Origin: Pseudomonadota bacterium
GTDB taxonomy: Bacteria; Pseudomonadota; Alphaproteobacteria; Acetobacterales; Acetobacteraceae
DNA length: 13,833 nt
NCBI GenBank assembly: GCA_023390705.1
Contig: JAEWCI010000082.1
Coordinates: 1-13,833, forward strand
Direction: 5' to 3'
Part shown: positions 7,421 to 12,862 of the stretch, in pieces
Layout: the number at the start of each line of letters is the position of its first letter
Position numbering within the stretch: position 1 is the stretch's first letter
Position numbers and translations under genes: made by a program
Notes under the pieces: model-generated
Told to the model about the DNA's origin: nothing
The model's input: the letters and a program-made list of their open reading frames with translations, nothing else
Database searches by the model: none

Positions 7421-8250
7421 CACGGCTGGGCGCGGCCGCTGCGGAAGATGTCGCGGCGCTGCTGCGCGAGGCCGCCCGGGTGGAAATCCTGCCCCGTTTC
7501 CGCCGCCTGGCGCCGGAAGCCGTGCGCGCCAAATCCGGCCCGCTGGACCTGGTGACCGATGCAGACGAGGCGGCCGAACGGGTGATCTCGGCCGGGCTCG
7601 TGGCCCGCTTCCCCGGCTGCGCCATCATCGGCGAAGAGGCCGCCTCAGCCGACCCCCGGTTGCTCGACCGCCTGCGGGACGCCGATCTGGCCTTCGTCGT
7701 GGACCCGGTGGACGGCACCGCCAATTTCGCCGCCGGCCTGCCGCTGTTCGGCTGCATGGCCGCGGCGGTGGTGCGCGGCGAGGTGGTGGCTGCCTGGATC
7801 CACGACCCGATGGGCGACGACACCGCCATCGCGCTGCGGGGCGAGGGGGCCTGGATGGCCGATGCCACCGGGAACCGGCGTGTGGATCTGCAGGTGGCCG
7901 AACCGGCGCCGCTGGAGCGCATGGTCGCGGCGGTGTCCTGGGGCTATCTGCCGCCGCCGCTGCGCGGCCAGGTAGTGGCGCGCCTGCCGCGGCTGGCAGC
8001 CGCCGTGGGTTTCCGCTGCGCCGCGCATGACTACCGGCTGGCAGCGGGCGGGCATGTGCATGCGCTGCTCTACAACCGGCTGATGCCCTGGGACCACGCC
8101 CCGGGCTGGCTGCTGCACCACGAGGCCGGCGGCTATGCCGCGCAATTCGACGGCCGGGCCTATTCGCCGCTGGTCACCGGCGGCGGCCTGATCTGCGCCC
8201 CGGACCGCGAGAGCTGGCAGGCACTGCACGAGGCACTGCTGGGCGCATAG
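7417..8250 (+). CDS. Inositol-monophosphatase-family (SuhB/CysQ-like) phosphatase
   Basis: Magnesium-dependent, lithium-sensitive-type phosphatase of the inositol monophosphatase superfamily, 277 aa. The metal-site motifs are all visible: Glu73-Glu74 in IIGEEA; D96PVDGT101 followed by NFAAGLP; and C-terminal WDHAPGW with Asp226, followed by HHEAGG. Substrate cannot be fixed: inositol-1-phosphate, 3'-phosphoadenosine 5'-phosphate, fructose bisphosphate and histidinol phosphate phosphatases share this core. The W-D-H-A variant and the WGYLPPP insert distinguish it from standard SuhB. The GTG start overlaps the hflX stop by four bases, and CAAGG lies at 7406-7410, so it is the last gene of the plus-strand operon and presumably co-transcribed with hfq-hflX. 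It faces mazG convergently. Confidence 0.88.
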   Translation: MTRLGAAAAEDVAALLREAARVEILPRFRRLAPEAVRAKSGPLDLVTDADEAAERVISAGLVARFPGCAIIGEEAASADPRLLDRLRDADLAFVVDPVDGTANFAAGLPLFGCMAAAVVRGEVVAAWIHDPMGDDTAIALRGEGAWMADATGNRRVDLQVAEPAPLERMVAAVSWGYLPPPLRGQVVARLPRLAAAVGFRCAAHDYRLAAGGHVHALLYNRLMPWDHAPGWLLHHEAGGYAAQFDGRAYSPLVTGGGLICAPDRESWQALHEALLGA

Positions 8251-8288
8251 CGCCGGGCCGAGGGTGCCGTTCTCACTCCGACTGAAGC

Positions 8289-8337
8289 GAGCAGGATCGC
8301 AGAGGGCAAGCGGCCGGCGCCGCCTCTCCGCCTGCTC
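8289..8337. terminator. Nested hairpin between convergent genes (candidate bidirectional terminator)
   Basis: Three stacked stems are visible, starting 39 bases after the phosphatase stop: GAGCAGG (8289-8295) with CCTGCTC (8331-8337); AGAG (8301-8304) with CTCT (8324-8327); and GCGGC (8310-8314) with GCCGC (8319-8323) around a CGGC tetraloop. No T-run follows on either strand, so it may act as an mRNA 3'-end stabiliser or a Rho-assisted stop in place of a classical intrinsic terminator. The rest of the 213-bp gap (8251-8463) shows only a weak GTAAA-GCAA-TTTAC hairpin at 8421-8434, close to the mazG stop. Confidence 0.4.
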
Positions 8338-8463
8338 CCGCGCCGCAGCGCAGATTCCTGGTTCGTTCACGACCTGTGCCAGTAGTCTCTCGCCCCTGCT
8401 TCTCGGGCGGATGCCGGAAAGTAAAGCAATTTACAACCTGGCTGGGGATTTCGATCGGGGTCA

Positions 8464-9285
8464 TCAATTTCCCTGATGATCCGGCTTTTCCGCGGACTTG
8501 GCCGCCTGCCACAGCGCCTCCATCTCCTCCAGTGAGGCGTCCGCGGGGCTGCGGCCAGCTTCGGCCAGGGAGGCTTCCACGGCGCCGAAGCGGCGTTCGA
8601 ACTTCGCGTTGGCGCCGCGCAGGCATTCCTCCGGGTCCAGCTCCAGCTTGCGGGCCAGATTGGCCAGGACGAACAGCAGGTCTCCCACCTCGTCCTTCAG
8701 CCGTGCCTGGTCGGCGCCGGGCAGTTCGGCCCGCAGCTCGGCGGCTTCCTCCTCAAGCTTGTCCAGCACCGCGGCGGCATCCGGCCAGTCGAAGCCGACC
8801 CGGGCGGCGCGGCGGGTCAGCTTGGCCGCGCGGGTCAGGGCAGGGAGGCCGACCGGCACCCCGGCCAGCACGCCCGTCTCTGCTCGCGCCGCACGCTCGG
8901 CTGCTTTCTGGGTCTCCCAGGCAGCCGTCTGGGCGGCGGCATCCCGGGCCGCGGCCTCTCCGAACACATGCGGGTGGCGGCGGACCATCTTGTCGGCAAT
9001 GGCCCGGGCCACCTCCGCAAAGCCGAAGTGGCCGGCCTCGGACGCCATCTGGGCGTGATAGACCACCTGGAACAGCAGATCGCCCAACTCGTCCTGCAGG
9101 GAGGGAAAATCCGGGCCGCGGCGGATGGCGTCCGCCACCTCATAGGCTTCCTCGATGGTGTAGGGAGCTATCGAGGCAAAATCCTGCACCTGGTCCCAGG
9201 GGCAGCCGCCCTCCGGGGCTCGGAGCCGCGCCATGATGGCGAGCAGGCGAAGCAGGGCGGCATCCGGGGCAGAGCTTTCAGTCAT
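8464..9285 (-). CDS. mazG: Nucleoside triphosphate pyrophosphohydrolase MazG
   Basis: Cytoplasmic all-alpha NTP pyrophosphatase that hydrolyses (d)NTPs to the monophosphate and pyrophosphate. It is a house-cleaning enzyme that in E. coli also influences ppGpp levels. At 273 aa it is full length. The first MazG domain has the metal-binding EExxE and ExxD pattern: Glu45, Glu46 and Glu49 in TIEEAYEV, then Glu66 and Asp69 in LQDELGDLLF. The N-terminal CPWDQVQ signature is present. The second domain repeats the pattern (KLEEEAAEL and KDEVGDLLFVLANL near residues 190-230), as in E. coli MazG, where only one of the two domains is active. Ala/Arg-rich linkers reflect the high GC. It lies on the minus strand, 408 bp downstream of the MBL gene, and faces the hflX/phosphatase operon. 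Confidence 0.95.
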   Translation of the reverse strand: MTESSAPDAALLRLLAIMARLRAPEGGCPWDQVQDFASIAPYTIEEAYEVADAIRRGPDFPSLQDELGDLLFQVVYHAQMASEAGHFGFAEVARAIADKMVRRHPHVFGEAAARDAAAQTAAWETQKAAERAARAETGVLAGVPVGLPALTRAAKLTRRAARVGFDWPDAAAVLDKLEEEAAELRAELPGADQARLKDEVGDLLFVLANLARKLELDPEECLRGANAKFERRFGAVEASLAEAGRSPADASLEEMEALWQAAKSAEKPDHQGN

Positions 9286-9332
9286 GCGCGTGAGTCTCTT
9301 TCAGGGTCAGCGCGGTTCAGCAGGGCTGCAAG

Positions 9333-9362
9333 GGCCGGGCAAGCCCGGCCGTTCCCACGGCC
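9333..9362 (-). promoter_or_regulatory. Overlapping alternative hairpins upstream of mazG
   Basis: GGCCGGGC (9333-9340) and GCCCGGCC (9343-9350) form a perfect 8-bp inverted repeat split by AA. GGCCGT (9347-9352) and ACGGCC (9357-9362) form a second, 6-bp stem around TCCC. They share bases 9347-9350, so they exclude each other. They lie 48-77 bases upstream of the mazG start, in what may be its leader. An attenuation-like switch is conceivable, but GC-rich DNA makes such repeats by chance. Confidence 0.3.
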
Positions 9363-9471
9363 CGAGGCAGATGTGCCGCAGCGGAAGGCGAGGCCGGCAG
9401 GCAGCCATCCGCGCGGCCCTAATTTTTATTTAATTCCAAAGGTTTGAGGGGCCGAGTGAGGATTCGGCACG

Positions 9472-9548
9472 GCTTATCCCAGGGACATCCACAGCATACA
9501 AATGCCGCATAAGATATATTATGGAATTTATGTGTGCTGGGGATAAGC
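9472..9548. repeat. Extended imperfect dyad around the dif-like site
   Basis: Outer arms GCTTATCCC (9472-9480) and GGGATAAGC (9540-9548) are perfect 9-bp inverted repeats. Inner arms ACAGCATACA (9491-9500) and TGTGTGCTGG (9531-9540) match at 8 of 10 positions and share an exact centre (9515.5) with the dif-like core. Across 9491-9540, 17 of 25 position pairs are complementary. DnaA-box-like sequences are TTATCCCCA on the minus strand (9538-9546, one mismatch to TTATCCACA), ACATCCACA at 9485-9493 (two mismatches) and CTTTCCACA on the minus strand at 9549-9557 (two mismatches). Confidence 0.55.
9502..9529. other. dif: Candidate dif site (XerC/XerD recombination site)
   Basis: The 28 bases divide into an 11-base XerC arm ATGCCGCATAA, a 6-base spacer GATATA and an 11-base XerD arm TTATGGAATTT. 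Compared with E. coli dif (arms GGTGCGCATAA and TTATGTTAAAT, spacer TGTATA), 16 of the central 18 positions (9506-9523) are identical; the outer ends differ. Size, inner palindrome CATAA/TTATG and spacer length all fit the site where XerC and XerD resolve chromosome dimers. It is the strongest AT-rich palindrome in the window and lies in the widest gap. Genes on both sides point toward this region, as expected near a replication terminus. A plasmid or phage Xer site, or part of an origin, is the alternative. Confidence 0.6.
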
Positions 9549-9656
9549 TGTGGAAAGCTGCCCCGGGCGCGGACGGCAAGGCCCGCACCTGTCGTTGCCA
9601 GGTCCTGAACAGGTTGAGAACACGGGCGCAATGCCCTGCCGCACCGGGGGCAATGT

Positions 9657-9672
9657 CGCGCGTAGCCGCGCG
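9657..9672 (-). terminator. GC-only hairpin downstream of the MBL hydrolase gene
   Basis: CGCGCG at 9657-9662 and again at 9667-9672 (self-complementary) flank a 4-base TAGC loop. On the minus strand the hairpin begins 22 bases after the stop of the MBL-fold gene. No T-run follows on that strand, so an intrinsic terminator is doubtful; it may assist Rho-dependent ending or be chance in GC-rich DNA. Confidence 0.25.
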
Positions 9673-9693
9673 GCCGGTGGGGCTTGGTCTGTC

Positions 9694-10497
9694 TCAGTCC
9701 AACGGCACTTCCAGCATCATGCCGTCATAGGCCGGCTCAATCCCTGGCGGCAGCTCGCGCAGCAGGCTCGCGTAGTCCATGGCGGTGCCCATGTGGGTCA
9801 GCACCGTCCGCCGCGGCTTCAGCAGCGAAACCCATTCCAGCACCTGGTCCAGATTGGCATGCACCTTGTGCGGCCGTTTCTGGAAGCAGCCGACCACCCA
9901 GGTATCCAGCCCCTCCAGCAATGGCAGGGTTTGTTCCGGCAAAAAGACGACATCGGTGGAATAGGCGAAGCCGCCGATGCGGACGCCCAGGCTGTCCATC
10001 ACCCCATGGTCCTGGCGGAAGACCTGCGCCCGGAGGCCCGCCAGGTCCAACGCCTCATTGTATTCCACCCGTCGCGGCTCCAGCGCCGGGCGGTAGAAGA
10101 AGGGCGGCGTGGGGCCGATGAAGGCGTAGTCGAAGCGGTCGTCCAGCCGCTGCATGGTGGTCCGGGTGCCGTAGGCGTCCAGCGCCTTGCCGGTAACCCG
10201 GTTGACCTGGCGAAGGTCGTCTATGCCCAGGATGTGGTCGGCATGGGCATGGGTGAACAGCACCGCGTCCAGCCGCGCCACGCCGCAGGCCAGCAGTTGC
10301 GCCCGCAGGTCGGGCCCGGCATCGATCAGCAGCCGTTGGCCTTCCGGCCCCTCCACCAGGGCTGAGGTCCGGGTGCGGCGGTTGCGCGGCTCGGCAGGGT
10401 CGCAATCGCCCCATTCGCCCCCCTCGCCTTCCCCGCCCAGATGCGGCACGCCGCCAGAGCCGCCGCAGCCGAGTATGGTGACCTTCAGCCGCACCAT
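9694..10497 (-). CDS. MBL-fold metallo-hydrolase (PhnP/phosphodiesterase-like)
   Basis: Metallo-beta-lactamase-fold hydrolase, 267 aa, of the group related to PhnP (5-phosphoribosyl 1,2-cyclic phosphate phosphodiesterase) and commonly next to tatD in alphaproteobacteria. The two-metal site is visible: His83, His85, Asp87 and His88 in FTHAHADHILGIDDLR, His164 in RQDHG, Asp182 in YSTDVVF and His235 in LTHMG. The N-terminus has the family opening ILGCGGSGGVPHLGG and the NRRTRTSALVE segment. The exact substrate is unknown; PhnP activity is only one possibility, since no phn genes are present. ATG 10497 is chosen because similarity starts at MVRLKVTILG; the frame stays open upstream to 10815, but that extension is a shadow of tatD. 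The start is two bases after the tatD stop, so it is certainly in that operon. Confidence 0.88.
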   Translation of the reverse strand: MVRLKVTILGCGGSGGVPHLGGEGEGGEWGDCDPAEPRNRRTRTSALVEGPEGQRLLIDAGPDLRAQLLACGVARLDAVLFTHAHADHILGIDDLRQVNRVTGKALDAYGTRTTMQRLDDRFDYAFIGPTPPFFYRPALEPRRVEYNEALDLAGLRAQVFRQDHGVMDSLGVRIGGFAYSTDVVFLPEQTLPLLEGLDTWVVGCFQKRPHKVHANLDQVLEWVSLLKPRRTVLTHMGTAMDYASLLRELPPGIEPAYDGMMLEVPLD

Positions 10498-10499
10498 GG

Positions 10500-11276
10500 T
10501 CAGATCGTTGCCTTCGGGTAGAGCCGCAGGAAATTGGCGGTGGTCACCACCTCGATATGGGCGATGGAGACGCCGCGCACCTCCGCCAGCACCTTCGCGG
10601 TATGCGCGACATAGGCCGGCTCGCAGCGCTTGCCGCGCAGCGGCACCGGGGCGAGGTAGGGGCTGTCGGTTTCCACCAGCAGCCGGTCTTCCGGCACGTC
10701 GCGGGCAATCTCCCGGATCTCGGGCGATTTCGGGAAGGTCAGGATGCCGGAGAAGGAGATGTAGCCGCCCAGCGCCAGGGCCCGTTCCGCCAATTGCCGG
10801 CCGGAGGAGAAGCAATGCAGCAGGAAGCGGAAGGCACCGCCTGCCGCGGTTTCCTCCTCCAGCATGGTCGCCACATCCTCATCCGCCTGCCGGGCGTGGA
10901 TCGCCAAGGGCAGGCCGGAACGCTGGGCGGCGCGGATATGGCGGCGGAAATTCTCCTGCTGCAACTCGCGCGGCGCCTTGTCGTAGAAATAGACCAGGCC
11001 ACTTTCGCCCAAACCGATGATGCGCGGATGGTCGGCCAGGGCCACCAGCTCTGCCACGCTCGGCAGCGGTGCTTCGCCGGCATTGTGCGGATGGACGCCC
11101 ACGGTGCCCCAGACGCTGTCGAAGCGCTCGGCCAGCGCCTTCACCGCCGCGGCCTGCGGCACCTTCGTCCCGATGGTGACCATGCGCCCGACCCCGGCTT
11201 CCTGGGCGCGGGCGACAATGGTTTCGATCTCCGCCTCGACGAAGTAGTCGAGGTGGCAATGGCTGTCGATCAGCAT
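10500..11276 (-). CDS. tatD: TatD-family metal-dependent hydrolase / 3'-5' DNase
   Basis: TIM-barrel metallo-hydrolase of the TatD/YcfH family, 258 aa. Members show Mg-dependent 3'-5' exonuclease activity and are linked to DNA repair and quality control. Metal ligands are visible: His6 and His8 in DSHCHLD, Glu91 in GLGESG, His127 in AIHARQ, His154 in LLHCFSSG and Asp204 in VETDSPYLAP. The signature C-terminal RGKRCEPAYV is intact. One oddity is that the usual GETGLDY motif reads GESGLVY, with Val95 (GTC) where Asp is the norm; the metal-binding Glu is kept. It sits 3 bases after the metG stop and 2 bases before the MBL hydrolase, so translation is probably coupled. YcfH-like and TatD-proper cannot be told apart; genomes often label this metG-linked copy simply TatD. 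Confidence 0.93.
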   Translation of the reverse strand: MLIDSHCHLDYFVEAEIETIVARAQEAGVGRMVTIGTKVPQAAAVKALAERFDSVWGTVGVHPHNAGEAPLPSVAELVALADHPRIIGLGESGLVYFYDKAPRELQQENFRRHIRAAQRSGLPLAIHARQADEDVATMLEEETAAGGAFRFLLHCFSSGRQLAERALALGGYISFSGILTFPKSPEIREIARDVPEDRLLVETDSPYLAPVPLRGKRCEPAYVAHTAKVLAEVRGVSIAHIEVVTTANFLRLYPKATI

Positions 11277-11279
11277 GGC

Positions 11280-12851
11280 TCAGGCGGCCTTGTCGTCGAT
11301 CTTGCGGAACAACGGGCTGGGCGGCGGCAGCGCCGTGCCGGCCGGCAGCGGCGTGGCCAGCGCCGCCAGGCTGCGCTGGTCGGAGGGCACGCCGAGCTGG
11401 TCCAGCAAGGCTGCCATGGTGCCGGGCATGAAGGGTTGCAGCACCGTCGCATAGGTGCGGATCGCCGAGTGCAGGTGGCGCAGCACCGCTTCCATGCGTA
11501 CCGGGTCGGTCTTCTTCAAGGCCCATGGTGCCTGCACGGTGATGTAGCCATTGGCTTCCCGCACCGCATGCATGATGGTTTCAAGCGCCTGGTGGAAGGC
11601 CTGCTGGTCGAGGCATTTGCCGACAGCAGCCGGCAGCGCGGCCATGCCCTCGGACAGCACGGCATCGGCCTCGGCCGGCGCTGTCGCTTCCGGCAGCCTG
11701 CCGCCGCAATTGCGCTGCAACAGGCTCAACGTGCGGTTCGCCAGATTGCCCAGCGCATCGGCCAATTCGCCGTTCAGCCGCCGCACCAGCGCCGCGCGGG
11801 AGAAATCGCCGTCATTGCCGAAGGGCACTTCCCGCAGCAGGAAGTAGCGCACGGGGTCGAGGCCGTATTCCTCCACCAGCTTCAGCGGGTCTATGACATT
11901 GCCGAGGCTCTTGCTGATCTTCTGGCCTTCATTCGTCCACCAGCCATGGGCGAACACCCGCCTGGCCGGGGCAAGGCCGGCGGCCAGCAGGAAGGCCGGC
12001 CAGTAGATGGCGTGGAATCGGACGATGTCCTTGCCGACGAAATGCACATCCGCCGGCCAGAACTTCCAGCGCTCGGCATTGCTGTCCGGGTAGCCGACGG
12101 CAGTGATGTAGTTGGTCAGCGCGTCCAGCCACACATACATTACATGGGCCTCGTCGCCCGGCACCTTGACGCCCCATTTGAAGCTGGTGCGGGAGATGGA
12201 CAGGTCCAGCTTGCCCGGCTGGTCCGCGAATTCCTTCAACCCCGCCTGGACGAAGGCGCGCACCTCATTGCGCCGGCTCTCGGGCTGGATGTCGATGCGC
12301 TCCGGGTCGCCGGCGGGCAGGTCGTAGCGGCGCAGCAATTCGGGCAGCCATTTGGACAGGCGGAAGAAGTAGGAAGGCTCCCTCACCCACTCCACCGGCG
12401 CGCCGGAGGGCGCGTATTTCACGCCGTCGCGCTCGGTCAGCTCATCCGGGCCGTAGAAGGCTTCGTCCCGCACCGCGTACCACCCCTCGTAGTGACCGAG
12501 ATAGATCTCGCCGCGCCGCGCCAGCTCCTCCCACAGCGCGGTGCAGGCGCGCTTGTGCCGCGGCTCCGTCGTGCGGATGAAATCGTCGTTGGAGAAGCCC
12601 ATCACCTGGGCAAGCTCGCGGAAATGCTGGCTCACCCGGTCGGTGAAGGCCTGCGGGTCCATGCCGGCGTCCTGCGCCGCCTTCTCCACCTTCTGGCCGT
12701 GCTCGTCCGTGCCGGTCAGGAAGAACACCTCATGCCCGTCCAGCCGCTTCCAGCGGGCCAGCACATCGGTCGCCAGGCTGGTATAGGCGTGGCCGATATG
12801 CGGCCTGTCGTTCACGTAATAGATCGGCGTGGTGAGATAGGTGCGGGGCAT
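11280..12851 (-). CDS. metG: Methionyl-tRNA synthetase
   Basis: Class I aminoacyl-tRNA synthetase charging tRNA-Met in the cytoplasm, 523 aa. The Rossmann fold begins at residue 5 (YLTTPIYYVN). The HIGH motif is exact at residues 18-21 (PHIGHAYTS), FFLTGTDEHGQKVEKAA follows, and the KMSKS loop is KISKS at 311-315 (WTNEGQKISKSLGN). A connective-peptide domain (about 115-210) has no zinc-knuckle cysteines, placing it with the zinc-free type. The helical anticodon-binding domain follows, ending in LQPFMPG. No C-terminal EMAP/Trbp111 tRNA-binding domain is present, which is normal for this length class. ATG 12851 is chosen because similarity begins at MPRTYLTTPI; the frame is open back to 12974 only as a shadow of holB. 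It starts 11 bases after the holB stop and ends 3 bases before tatD. Confidence 0.97.
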   Translation of the reverse strand: MPRTYLTTPIYYVNDRPHIGHAYTSLATDVLARWKRLDGHEVFFLTGTDEHGQKVEKAAQDAGMDPQAFTDRVSQHFRELAQVMGFSNDDFIRTTEPRHKRACTALWEELARRGEIYLGHYEGWYAVRDEAFYGPDELTERDGVKYAPSGAPVEWVREPSYFFRLSKWLPELLRRYDLPAGDPERIDIQPESRRNEVRAFVQAGLKEFADQPGKLDLSISRTSFKWGVKVPGDEAHVMYVWLDALTNYITAVGYPDSNAERWKFWPADVHFVGKDIVRFHAIYWPAFLLAAGLAPARRVFAHGWWTNEGQKISKSLGNVIDPLKLVEEYGLDPVRYFLLREVPFGNDGDFSRAALVRRLNGELADALGNLANRTLSLLQRNCGGRLPEATAPAEADAVLSEGMAALPAAVGKCLDQQAFHQALETIMHAVREANGYITVQAPWALKKTDPVRMEAVLRHLHSAIRTYATVLQPFMPGTMAALLDQLGVPSDQRSLAALATPLPAGTALPPPSPLFRKIDDKAA

Positions 12852-12862
12852 CGGCCTGTCTT

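Larger units (their letters stand above)
9286..9693. other. 408-bp intergenic region with structured and AT-rich elements
   Basis: No credible gene is seen here; short open frames lack family features. From left to right it holds two overlapping hairpins in the presumed mazG leader (9333-9362), an AT-rich run at 9420-9440 (TAATTTTTATTTAATTCC and onward), a dyad-symmetric block at 9472-9548 with the dif-like site at its centre, DnaA-box-like sequences, and a GC-only hairpin (9657-9672) just past the MBL stop. GC falls sharply in the middle compared with both flanking genes. The mazG promoter probably lies within it, but I cannot place -35 and -10 boxes with confidence. Confidence 0.7.

Noticed and set aside
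5975..7423. 482-residue minus-strand open frame opposite hflX
   Set aside because: Shadow of hflX, whose G motifs are all intact.
8421..8434. GTAAA-GCAA-TTTAC small palindrome near the mazG stop
   Set aside because: Only 5 pairs, AT-rich and with no T-run; too weak to call a terminator or operator on its own.
8376..9236. Plus-strand open frame opposite mazG
   Set aside because: Proline/arginine-rich shadow of mazG; no domain.
10498..10815. Upstream extension of the MBL hydrolase frame
   Set aside because: Overlaps tatD completely and has no family similarity; ATG 10497 fits the family start and operon spacing.
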